The position numbers and the translations under genes are program-made. Below, in pieces: positions 1 to 6,057 of a DNA stretch of 8,223 bases (the first letter of the stretch is position 1; each line of letters starts with the position of its first letter). Under the pieces are notes generated by a model that had not been told where the DNA came from, ran no database searches, and saw only the letters and a program-made list of their open reading frames with translations. The stretch spans positions 1 through 8,223 of the forward strand of contig JACVQG010000071.1 of NCBI GenBank assembly GCA_015661045.1, in the 5' to 3' direction. Source of the stretch: Dehalococcoidia bacterium. Its GTDB lineage: Bacteria > Chloroflexota > Dehalococcoidia > JACVQG01.

Positions 1-110
1 CCAATACTTGTAAGAATTTTGGGGATAACAATGGTTGCTACCGGGAAAAGTATGGCAACTAGAAGAAAAAGGCCTATATAGGCAAAACTCGGTAGGACTG
101 GAAGTTCCAA
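1..110 (-). CDS. nuoA: Probable NADH-quinone oxidoreductase subunit A, N-terminal fragment
   Basis: Leftward reading frame running off the left edge; 36 codons are visible. It starts at a TTG (110-108) preceded by a perfect AGGAGG (121-116) with a 5-nt spacer. The peptide begins MELPVLPSFAYIGLFLLVAI and continues as one hydrophobic helix (about residues 9-30) ending in a lysine. A short polar start followed by a YIGLFLLVA-type helix is how NuoA begins, the three-helix subunit of the complex I membrane arm that lies next to the quinone channel. The diagnostic NuoA loop is outside the window, so this rests on the first helix only; another small membrane protein is possible. A good divergent promoter lies just upstream. 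Confidence 0.5.
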   Translation of the reverse strand, partial: MELPVLPSFAYIGLFLLVAILFPVATIVIPKILTSI

Positions 111-136
111 GATTACCTCCTAAATACGCCGACAAG

Positions 137-165
137 ATTATAACACTTCCCCAAAACCTTGACAA
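137..165 (-). promoter_or_regulatory. Leftward sigma-70-type promoter for the probable nuoA gene
   Basis: Read on the minus strand, TTGTCA (165-160) is followed after exactly 17 nt by a perfect TATAAT (142-137). Transcription would start near 130, giving a leader of about 20 nt that contains the AGGAGG at 121-116. One mismatch to the -35 consensus, none to the -10. Confidence 0.65.
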
Positions 166-231
166 GAGATGGTTGGAGATTTTTTCACAATCTTCTGGGG
201 AGTTATGGTATTGATAAGGATTAAGAAAATC

Positions 232-244
232 GTACCTTTGGTAC
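232..244. repeat. Small palindrome GTACC-TTT-GGTAC, possible operator
   Basis: Perfect 5-bp arms (232-236 and 240-244) around TTT, ending 2 nt before the -35 box of the rightward promoter. The position suits a repressor or activator site controlling the cupredoxin gene. No regulator family is recognised, and a short palindrome like this could occur by chance. Confidence 0.3.
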
Positions 245-246
245 AA

Positions 247-275
247 TTGACAGTATACGCTTACAAAACTATAAT
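247..275 (+). promoter_or_regulatory. Rightward consensus sigma-70-type promoter for the cupredoxin gene
   Basis: TTGACA at 247-252 and TATAAT at 270-275 are both perfect consensus hexamers separated by exactly 17 nt. Transcription should start near 282. The leader of about 33 nt carries a purine-rich GGGGAGGAGG (291-300) upstream of the ATG at 315. A promoter this good is expected to be strong unless it is repressed. Confidence 0.8.
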
Positions 276-314
276 GGTTTCACTAAGAGTGGGGAGGAGG
301 TAGGTAAGTATATT

Positions 315-695
315 ATGAAAAGTCTTATTTCCCTGGTCGTAGTTATCGGTTTTGCCATAGCAGGGTGTGGAGGTTACGGTGGTTATGGTTCTCCCCAAAC
401 AACTCCCCAGGCAGCGCCACCGGTTAGTGGAGAAATAGGGGTTACCGCCAGTTACGCCAAATTTCAACCATCCAGGGTCGAGGTCAATAAGGATAAACCG
501 GCGCATTTAAAGCTAACCAGCGCCGATACCAACCATACTTTTACCGTAGATGAATTAGGAATAAACGTGTCTATTCCAGCCGGTAAAACGGTAACACAGG
601 AAATCACTGTTAACAAAACAGGAACATATTCATTCTATTGCGCAGTCCCAGGTCACCGACAGGCAGGGATGCAAGGGAGTTTAGAAGTCAAGTAA
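315..695 (+). CDS. Cupredoxin-fold copper-binding lipoprotein
   Basis: A 126-residue exported protein, probably an electron carrier or copper-binding protein anchored to the outer face of the cytoplasmic membrane. Residues 1-17 form a lipoprotein signal peptide (K2, hydrophobic core 4-16) with lipobox I-A-G-C ending at Cys18. A Gly/Tyr/Pro/Gln-rich linker (19-38) leads to a single cupredoxin domain (about 40-126). Type-1 copper ligands are all present: His74 (in DTNHTF), Cys109, His114 and Met119 in the spacing C-x4-H-x4-M (CAVPGHRQAGM). The ATG is chosen because it begins the signal peptide; the purine-rich ribosome site is somewhat far (14 nt). The physiological partner cannot be told from sequence; the divergent probable nuoA is suggestive of a respiratory setting but not proof. 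No terminator is seen before the GreA-like gene, so the two are probably co-transcribed. Confidence 0.88.
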   Translation: MKSLISLVVVIGFAIAGCGGYGGYGSPQTTPQAAPPVSGEIGVTASYAKFQPSRVEVNKDKPAHLKLTSADTNHTFTVDELGINVSIPAGKTVTQEITVNKTGTYSFYCAVPGHRQAGMQGSLEVK

Positions 696-732
696 TCAGG
701 ATGATTTAATATATGATTTGGGAGGATTAGTT

Positions 733-1542
733 CTGAACACCACGAATGATAATCTCAGCCTGGAGGAAATAGCTCATCGTTATCTGGCCAGTTTAACCGC
801 TGAAGAACAGGAGGCCAGCCAACAGGAGATAAACCGTTTTGTGCGCTGGTATGGCCCAAACCGTCCAATATTGGAATTAACCGCTCCCAGCGTAGGCTAT
901 TATGCAGAATCCGTATCCAAAGCTCATAAGGGTTCCGACTTTGCCAGGAAGTTGGAACCGGTAAAGAAACTCTTGAGTTTCGCTAAAAAGGAAGGGTTTA
1001 CGAAGGATAACCTGGCAACCCACCTCCGGGCAAGCGCACAGGCATCGAAAAATAAGGCTTCTAAGGTACATAAACGCCGGGAGACGACGCTTACTGCCCA
1101 GGGCTACGAGGAGAAGAAGCAGGAACTTGAGGACCTGAAAAAAGAAAGACCAAAAATACAGGATGACATCCAGAAGGCACGAGCTGATAAGGATGTGCGG
1201 GAAAACGCACCTCTGGACGCAGCGCGGGAGCATCAGGGTCACGTGGAGTCCCGCATCAGGGATTTAGAAAAAATGCTTGAATCGGCGGCAATTATTGATG
1301 AAAATGGGCAGAAATCTATAACGGTGTCGGCGGGTGGCACCGTGACAATCCAGGACATGGAAACCGGTGTAGTATTCGATTGTGTTTTAGTTGACCCTCA
1401 AGAGGTTAATCCTGCTCAGGGGAAAATCTCTTTTATATCGCCAGTGGGAAAAGCTCTCATGGGAAGGTCGGTTGGGGATGTGGTGGGGGTGAACGTGCCT
1501 GATGGGCTTATACACTATAAAATTGAAAAGATAAAAACATAA
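733..1542 (+). CDS. greA: GreA/GreB-family transcript cleavage factor with extra N-terminal helical domain
   Basis: Gre factors insert a coiled coil into the RNA polymerase secondary channel and trigger cleavage of backtracked RNA. Numbered from CTG 733, residues about 9-100 form an extra helical region (with FVRWYGPNRP and later FAKKEGF) resembling the SAM-like core-binding domain of tyrosine recombinases. A basic linker (about 105-117) follows, then the GreA coiled coil (about 120-188) and the FKBP-like C-terminal domain (about 198-269). The catalytic tip acids are kept: D154 and E157 in KDVRENAPLDAAREHQG, equivalent to D41 and E44 of E. coli GreA. At 269 aa it is far longer than the usual 158 or so, owing to the N-terminal domain. 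The start is unusual. GGAGG (721-725) is 7 nt before CTG 733, while the only in-frame TTG (718) overlaps that ribosome site, so CTG is preferred; software would probably choose 718. I am sure of the family and less sure of the start. Confidence 0.85.
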   Translation: MNTTNDNLSLEEIAHRYLASLTAEEQEASQQEINRFVRWYGPNRPILELTAPSVGYYAESVSKAHKGSDFARKLEPVKKLLSFAKKEGFTKDNLATHLRASAQASKNKASKVHKRRETTLTAQGYEEKKQELEDLKKERPKIQDDIQKARADKDVRENAPLDAAREHQGHVESRIRDLEKMLESAAIIDENGQKSITVSAGGTVTIQDMETGVVFDCVLVDPQEVNPAQGKISFISPVGKALMGRSVGDVVGVNVPDGLIHYKIEKIKT

Positions 1543-1565
1543 CCGGCTAATAAACAAATAGCCGG
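1543..1565 (+). repeat. Hairpin directly after the GreA-like gene
   Basis: CCGGCTA (1543-1549) and TAGCCGG (1559-1565) form a perfect 7-bp stem with a 9-nt loop, beginning on the base after the stop codon. There is no following T-run, so it is not a classic intrinsic terminator on its own. It may protect the mRNA 3' end or help the terminator downstream. Confidence 0.5.
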
Positions 1566-1602
1566 GCGCTTGAAGTTATTTAGTAACGGCAGCTCTCTTT
1601 CA

Positions 1603-1625
1603 AAACGTGTCCCACGTTTCTTTTT
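1603..1625 (+). terminator. Probable intrinsic terminator of the cupredoxin-greA unit
   Basis: AAACGTG (1603-1609), loop TCC, CACGTTT (1613-1619): a perfect 7-bp stem, then C and TTTTT (1621-1625). The stem has only three G-C pairs, so termination may be partial. It sits between the GreA-like gene and argF, where a transcription unit boundary is expected. Confidence 0.55.
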
Positions 1626-1643
1626 AATAAAATGGGTGACCGG

Positions 1644-1676
1644 ATGTCATTGTTATTATGCCCCTTGCAATGACAT
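1644..1676. promoter_or_regulatory. Candidate argF promoter inside a 9-bp inverted repeat
   Basis: ATGTCATTG (1644-1652) and CAATGACAT (1668-1676) are perfect 9-bp inverted arms separated by 15 nt. An extended -10 element, TGTTATTAT (1651-1659, TG-n-TATTAT), overlaps the left arm and runs into the spacer; no good -35 was found. If transcription starts near 1666, the repeat straddles the -10 and start site as a DNA operator would, rather than forming an RNA hairpin. It does not match the ArgR box pattern known to me. The alternative is a leader hairpin transcribed from a promoter further upstream. Confidence 0.4.
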
Positions 1677-1721
1677 ATTAAAAAAGCTTAGGAAAAAAAG
1701 ATTGAACAGAATTGAGGCGAA

Positions 1722-2636
1722 TTGGCAACACGAAGCCTGCTTTCTATAAGCAATCTGACGACCGGAGATATTAACCGGCTGATAGCCAGGTCTATAGAAT
1801 TAAAAAAAGGAAAATCCAGTCGCCTTCTATCCGGCAAGGTGCTGGCTTTACTTTTTGAGAAACCGTCCCTCCGCACTAAAGTCAGTTTCGACGTGGCAAT
1901 GCATCAACTGGGAGGACATACTATATATCTATCTCAGAGCGAGGTAGGACTTGGTAAACGTGAACCTATAGCTGATGTGGCGCGGGTGCTTAGCCGGTAT
2001 GTAAACTGCATTACGGTGCGCACCTTTTCTCAGAGTCTTCTGGAAGAACTGGCTCACCATGCTTCTGTTCCAGTGATTAACGCTCTTACCGATGAAGAAC
2101 ACCCCTGTCAAGCTCTGGCTGATATGCAGACCATTGTTGAGAAAAAGGGCAAGTTGAAGGGCGTTAACATAGCCTATGTGGGCGACGGAAACAATGTTGC
2201 CCACAGCCTTATGCTGGCAGCCGCATTAACGGGCGCCAATTTCCGTATAGGTTACCCTGGCGGTTATGAGCCAAAAGCGGAAATTGTGGCCAGGGCAAAA
2301 GTCTTTGCAGCTAAAAACGGAGGAAAAATTCAGTTATTACATGACCCGCAGGAGGCAGTAACGGGTGCTGATATAGTCTATACCGATGTCTGGACAAGCA
2401 TGGGGCAGGAGGCTGAATCGGAGGTAAGGCGTAAGGTTTTTGCCCCTTATCAAGTAAATCAGAAAATGCTTACCCTTGCCCACAAAGATGTTGTGTTTAT
2501 GCATCCCTTGCCTGCCCATGCCGGTGAAGAGATTGAGGCTGGTTTACTGGATAGTCCCCAATCCGTCGTATTCGACCAGGCTGAGAACCGGCTTCATATA
2601 CAAAAGGCGATATTGGAAGAATTATTGATCAACTAA
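1722..2636 (+). CDS. argF: Ornithine carbamoyltransferase
   Basis: Cytosolic enzyme of arginine synthesis: carbamoyl phosphate plus ornithine gives citrulline. At 304 aa it has the normal length. The carbamoyl-phosphate domain holds SLRT (49-52), R100 (VRTF) and HPCQ (127-130). The ornithine domain holds GDGNNVAH (154-161), DVWTSMG (222-228) and R290 near the C-terminus. One deviation stands out: the usual HCLPAHRG motif reads HPLPAHAG (261-268), with Pro for the substrate-contacting Cys and Ala for Arg. HPLP is what aspartate carbamoyltransferases have, but DVWTSMG and the rest of the protein are clearly ornithine type. The start is TTG 1722, the first start after the in-frame TGA at 1713; GAGG (1714-1717) is close (4 nt). 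The gene leads the rightward run, with 19 nt to the TPR gene. Confidence 0.92.
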   Translation: MATRSLLSISNLTTGDINRLIARSIELKKGKSSRLLSGKVLALLFEKPSLRTKVSFDVAMHQLGGHTIYLSQSEVGLGKREPIADVARVLSRYVNCITVRTFSQSLLEELAHHASVPVINALTDEEHPCQALADMQTIVEKKGKLKGVNIAYVGDGNNVAHSLMLAAALTGANFRIGYPGGYEPKAEIVARAKVFAAKNGGKIQLLHDPQEAVTGADIVYTDVWTSMGQEAESEVRRKVFAPYQVNQKMLTLAHKDVVFMHPLPAHAGEEIEAGLLDSPQSVVFDQAENRLHIQKAILEELLIN

Positions 2637-2655
2637 CCCTAGGCAGGTATAAAAC

Positions 2656-3699
2656 ATGGTTACTCTGATTACACATGGTAGCAAAAACATAGCATTAGAT
2701 GCGCCCCCCGTTGAAAGTATCCCATTAAATATGGGCTATTCCAAAATTCGTGGGTTGGGCGAGCTTTCTTCTATTAAGCCAAAATGTAAGCTCCCAAAGG
2801 GAATAGAACTTTTCAATAAACTGAAACAGTTAATAATTAAAGGCGACGAAAGCTTTGATAACGGCGATTATTTAGAAGCTGAAAAGGCTTACAAAGCGGC
2901 TCTTACTCAAGCCGAATTATTAACTGAACGGAAACTAATAGCTTCTTGCTGCAATCTCATAGGTGCGTGTTTGGGTAGTCGAGGAAGACACGAAGACGCG
3001 ATGGTGTACTTTGGTAAAGCAGTAGAGTTAGACCCAGAATATGTTGCCGCTTGGTGGAACCAAACAATAGCTTTAGGGAATCTAGGAAAGGATGCAGAGG
3101 CATTAACCTGCCTGGACAGGATCCTTGCTCTTGGGGCTGAAAATGCTGATGCGTGGCATATCAAAGGGATTATTCAATATAATCTGCAACGATATGAGCA
3201 AGCGCTGGAAAGTTTCAATAAGGCATTAGAGTTAGTCCCCAATTCTGGTATAGCTTGGCTTAATAAGGGTTTGACTCTGCTACGATTAGAAAGGTTTGAA
3301 GAGGCAACAACAGCCTTTGAGCAGGCATATCGTTTTCCAGAGATGGTTAGAAATAGCAAAACTGAACTCTACACCGGATGGTCATACACGCTACTATTTG
3401 GGGCATTGCAGGCCCAGTTAGCAAAAGACTTAGATATGGTAGAATACTGGGCTGACTATTGGGGTGATGTTAAAGAACGGTCTAAAGAGGATGGGCTTGC
3501 ACCGGTAATGGAAGAGAGAATTACAATGATGAAGGAAAAACTTCCAGAAAAAGAATTACGAGCTTTCTTTAAGATAGAAAAGAAACTACATCGCATGGAG
3601 GACCCGCTTTACCGTCTAAAGGCACTACGAGATTCTATTAGCCGTAAGTGGCCTAAAGGACTTTCAGCGGTAGAGGCAATACGGGAGGATAGGGATTGA
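2656..3699 (+). CDS. TPR-repeat protein with a putative antitoxin-like C-terminal tail
   Basis: Cytoplasmic (no signal peptide or membrane segment), 347 aa. After a low-complexity leader (1-50), helical TPR-type repeats run from about 54 to 230. Clear units are near 54-88 (GDYLEAEKAYKAALTQAE), 95-127 (GRHEDAMVYFGKAVELDP), 129-160, 163-196 (QRYEQALESFNKALELVP) and 197-228. A charged helical region (230-310) follows. The end (about 312-347) reads MEDPLYRLKALRDSISRKWP then KGLSAVEAIREDRD, which resembles short VapB-type antitoxins paired with PIN toxins; this is from memory of such tails, not a search. The gene overlaps the PIN gene by 4 nt, the usual arrangement for an antitoxin and its toxin. 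TPRs normally bind partner proteins. Inferred role: TPR sensor or scaffold fused to an antitoxin; it could instead be an unrelated TPR protein. ATG 2656 has a modest GGCAGG site upstream. Confidence 0.75.
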   Translation: MVTLITHGSKNIALDAPPVESIPLNMGYSKIRGLGELSSIKPKCKLPKGIELFNKLKQLIIKGDESFDNGDYLEAEKAYKAALTQAELLTERKLIASCCNLIGACLGSRGRHEDAMVYFGKAVELDPEYVAAWWNQTIALGNLGKDAEALTCLDRILALGAENADAWHIKGIIQYNLQRYEQALESFNKALELVPNSGIAWLNKGLTLLRLERFEEATTAFEQAYRFPEMVRNSKTELYTGWSYTLLFGALQAQLAKDLDMVEYWADYWGDVKERSKEDGLAPVMEERITMMKEKLPEKELRAFFKIEKKLHRMEDPLYRLKALRDSISRKWPKGLSAVEAIREDRD

Positions 3700-4094
3700 A
3701 AGAGTTGACGGTAGATAGCAATATGCTCGTTGCGGCTCTTCTCAAGGAGGATAAATTTAATAAAACAGCTTACACCGAATTTCGACAAATGGTTAAAGGC
3801 AAAGTTATTTTTCATGCATCGAGACTTGTACCTGTGGAAGTCTGTGGAGCTATAAACAGGAGAGTGGGTAACATTGATGCAGCCAAAGCTCAGATAATTA
3901 TTAATAGCTTAATTCGCAAAGGAAACATAAAAGTTTATGATTTGAATGAATCAAGGATGCATAGAGCTACTAATATTGCGCTGAATTATAGGCTAAGGGG
4001 TGCCGACGCAGTAATTGTACAAATTGCACAAGAACTTAAACTCCCTATAATTGCATATGATAATGAAGTTAATAAAGCTGCCGAGGATTTATGA
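3696..4094 (+). CDS. PIN-domain ribonuclease, VapC-like toxin
   Basis: A single PIN domain of 132 aa, the usual VapC length. VapC enzymes are Mg2+-dependent RNases that cut tRNA or rRNA and are held in check by an antitoxin encoded just upstream. The acidic metal-binding set is intact: D7 (VDSNM), E48 (VPVEVCGAI), D104 (RGADAV) and D122 with N123 (AYDNEV), so it should be active. The start is TTG 3696, whose TTGA overlaps the upstream TGA stop; GGGAGG (3683-3688) lies 7 nt before it. The stop overlaps the der ATG (ATGA), so translation is probably coupled on both sides. Its codons are AT-rich: a hand count of 3901-3960 gave 17 of 60 G+C, against 39 of 60 at 4201-4260 in der, consistent with acquisition. 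No separate small antitoxin gene is seen. Confidence 0.85.
   Translation: MKELTVDSNMLVAALLKEDKFNKTAYTEFRQMVKGKVIFHASRLVPVEVCGAINRRVGNIDAAKAQIIINSLIRKGNIKVYDLNESRMHRATNIALNYRLRGADAVIVQIAQELKLPIIAYDNEVNKAAEDL
4024..4051 (+). promoter_or_regulatory. Weak candidate internal promoter for der
   Basis: A perfect TATAAT (4046-4051) inside the 3' end of the PIN gene is preceded after 16 nt by TTGCAC (4024-4029), a poor -35. It would start transcription about 30 nt before the der ATG. The region is AT-rich, so a chance match is quite possible. It would allow der-plsY-gpsA to be expressed independently of the toxin genes. Confidence 0.25.
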
Positions 4095-5404
4095 CCAGAC
4101 CGATAGTGGCAATTGTAGGTCGTCCTAATGTTGGAAAATCAACGCTACTCAATCGTATAGTGGGGCGTCGGGTGGCAATTGTAGAGGATTTGCCCGGGAC
4201 CACCCGTGACCGCCTTTACGCCGATGCCTCCTGGGCAGGGCGCGACTTTAGCATCGTGGACACGGGCGGTTTAGAGGTTCACCCTGATTCCGAGATGATC
4301 CAGATGATCAAGCAACAGGTTGAAATAGCTATAGAGGAAGCATCGGTTATCATTTTTTTAGTTGATGGGCGTGATGGCGTCACTGCAATGGACCTGGATG
4401 TGGCCGATCAGCTTCGCAGAAGTGGTAAACCGGTGGTACTGGCTGTAAATAAGGTAGATAATCAGGGAAGCGCTAGTCTGGTGTCTGAATTTTACAAACC
4501 GGGTCTCGGGGAACCGGTACCTATCAGCGCTTACCACGGACGGGGGACCGAAGAACTGCTCGATAGGGTTATTGCTTTATTGCCGCCTCCTTCGGCTGTC
4601 CCTGAAATCACAGATATGATGAAGCTGGCAATCGTCGGGCGGCCCAATGTAGGTAAGTCTATGTTGCTCAATTCACTTTTGGGCCAGGAACGGACTATTG
4701 TCAGTGAGATACCAGGGACTACCCGCGACGCAATAGATACCGTTTTTGAATTTAACGGTGAGCGTTTTCTTCTTATCGATACCGCAGGTATAAAGAGGGC
4801 GGGAAGGATAGGAGTGGGTGTAGAGAAGTACAGTGTGATTCGGGCGCATCAGGCTATCGAGAGGGCTGATATTGCCCTGCTGGTTACTGAAGCTCCGGAG
4901 GGTATTACAGCCCAGGATAGCCATATTGCTGGCTTTGTCAGCAAAGCTTACAAAGGTGTGGTAATCATAGTAAATAAATGGGATTTAATAGAAAACAAAG
5001 ACGAGGCGGCCTACGAGGCGGCTATACGGGATAGTCTCCGCTTTTTAAGCTATGCACCGATACTTTTCATTTCCGCAGCGCTGGGTACAGGGGTAAAACA
5101 TGTCTTACCCCTGGTAAAAAAGGTTTATGAAGAGAGACTGAAGCGTATTCCTACACACAGATTAAATGAAATGATGCAAGTAGCCTGGAAAGAGCATAAT
5201 CCCCCGTCTGTACACGGGAAGCGGCTAAAAATGTTATTTGTGACTCAGGCGCAAATAAATCCGCCGACATTTGTCTTTTTTGTAAACAATCCTACTCTGG
5301 TTCATTTCTCATATAGACGTTATCTGGAGAACCGGATACGGGATGTATTTGGTTTTACTGGCACTTCGATCCAGTTGATTTTCAAAGCCAGAGGTGAAAA
5401 ATAA
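4091..5404 (+). CDS. der: Ribosome biogenesis GTPase Der (EngA)
   Basis: Double-GTPase needed for maturation of the large ribosomal subunit, essential in most bacteria tested. It has 437 aa, normal for the family. First G domain: GRPNVGKS (10-17), DLPGTTRD (33-40), DTGG (57-60), NKVD (120-123). Second G domain: GRPNVGKS (183-190), EIPGTTRD (206-213), DTAGI (230-234), NKWD (295-298). The C-terminal KH-like domain covers about 350-437, with NPTLVHFSYRRYLENRIR. All nucleotide-binding motifs are intact. ATG 4091 shares ATGA with the PIN stop; GAGG (4083-4086) is only 4 nt away, so coupling to the upstream gene probably helps initiation. It is followed by plsY with a 1-nt TAATG overlap. Confidence 0.97.
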   Translation: MTRPIVAIVGRPNVGKSTLLNRIVGRRVAIVEDLPGTTRDRLYADASWAGRDFSIVDTGGLEVHPDSEMIQMIKQQVEIAIEEASVIIFLVDGRDGVTAMDLDVADQLRRSGKPVVLAVNKVDNQGSASLVSEFYKPGLGEPVPISAYHGRGTEELLDRVIALLPPPSAVPEITDMMKLAIVGRPNVGKSMLLNSLLGQERTIVSEIPGTTRDAIDTVFEFNGERFLLIDTAGIKRAGRIGVGVEKYSVIRAHQAIERADIALLVTEAPEGITAQDSHIAGFVSKAYKGVVIIVNKWDLIENKDEAAYEAAIRDSLRFLSYAPILFISAALGTGVKHVLPLVKKVYEERLKRIPTHRLNEMMQVAWKEHNPPSVHGKRLKMLFVTQAQINPPTFVFFVNNPTLVHFSYRRYLENRIRDVFGFTGTSIQLIFKARGEK

Positions 5405-6057
5405 TGCTTCTAGTTGCCCTGGTTATTGTTCTGGGTTACCTGATTGGTTCCATTCCCTTTGGTCTGATTGTCGGCCGACTGTTTAAAGGAGTAGATGTCC
5501 GAAAATATGGTAGCGGGAAAACAGGAGCTACTAATGTAATGCGTACTGCCGGTGTACTTCCCGGAATACTGGTGTTAGTTGGCGATATTGGCAAGGGAGC
5601 TATAGCAGTGCTTTTAGCTAAAGCTATCTTACCGGAGAATGAGCCGATAGCTGGCGCCGCGGCGCTGGCTTGTATGAGCGGCCATAATTGGCCGGTATTT
5701 GCCAGATTCCGCGGAGGCCGGGGTGTAACCACTTACTTCGGGGGACTGGTGGCATTATCCTGGATGGGAGCGATAATCGGTGGGGTGGTAACCGTTGCCG
5801 TTATAGCTTTCACCCGATATGTATCTCTTGGTTCAATGGTGGGTTCGCTGGTTTCAGCGGGGGTGATAGCTTTTCTGGTAGTCCGGGGTAATGTTCCTCT
5901 GGCTTTTTTAATCTACGCTGCTATGGGCGCAGTGTTGTTAATCGTTCTGCACCGGGATAACATCGGACGGCTGGCATCTGGTAAGGAACGGAAGTTTGGA
6001 CAACGGGTGGAACTGCCACAACCACCCTCAAATACCTCGGAGGGTAGCCATGCCTAA
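5404..6057 (+). CDS. plsY: Glycerol-3-phosphate acyltransferase PlsY
   Basis: Integral membrane enzyme that transfers an acyl group from acyl phosphate to glycerol-3-phosphate, giving lysophosphatidic acid, the first step of bacterial phospholipid synthesis. It has 217 aa and about five hydrophobic helices (near 3-25, 52-75, 82-95, 113-136 and 143-182). The three cytoplasmic motifs are visible: YGSGKTGATN (35-44; the commoner form has Asn at the Lys39 position), GHNWPVFARFRGGRGVTT (93-110), and NIGRLASGKERK (186-197) with the conserved Glu195. A polar tail (198-217) ends the protein. The start ATG shares its A with the der stop. The last 8 nt overlap the gpsA start, tying it to the enzyme that makes its substrate. 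Confidence 0.96.
   Translation: MLLVALVIVLGYLIGSIPFGLIVGRLFKGVDVRKYGSGKTGATNVMRTAGVLPGILVLVGDIGKGAIAVLLAKAILPENEPIAGAAALACMSGHNWPVFARFRGGRGVTTYFGGLVALSWMGAIIGGVVTVAVIAFTRYVSLGSMVGSLVSAGVIAFLVVRGNVPLAFLIYAAMGAVLLIVLHRDNIGRLASGKERKFGQRVELPQPPSNTSEGSHA

Noticed and set aside
877..1242. 121-aa leftward ORF opposite the GreA-like gene
   Set aside because: It mirrors a clearly coding gene with conserved motifs, has no recognisable domain and no ribosome site.
1543..1565. First hairpin after the GreA-like gene as the main terminator
   Set aside because: Good stem but no T-run; the weaker hairpin at 1603-1625 with TTTTT fits an intrinsic terminator better.
4030..4094. A separate small antitoxin gene downstream of the PIN gene
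   Set aside because: The PIN stop overlaps the der start directly, leaving no room.
5996..6049. Upstream TTG start extending gpsA by 18 residues
   Set aside because: The extension lies wholly inside plsY, and the Rossmann start MPKVAVVG with a well-placed GGAGGG begins at ATG 6050.
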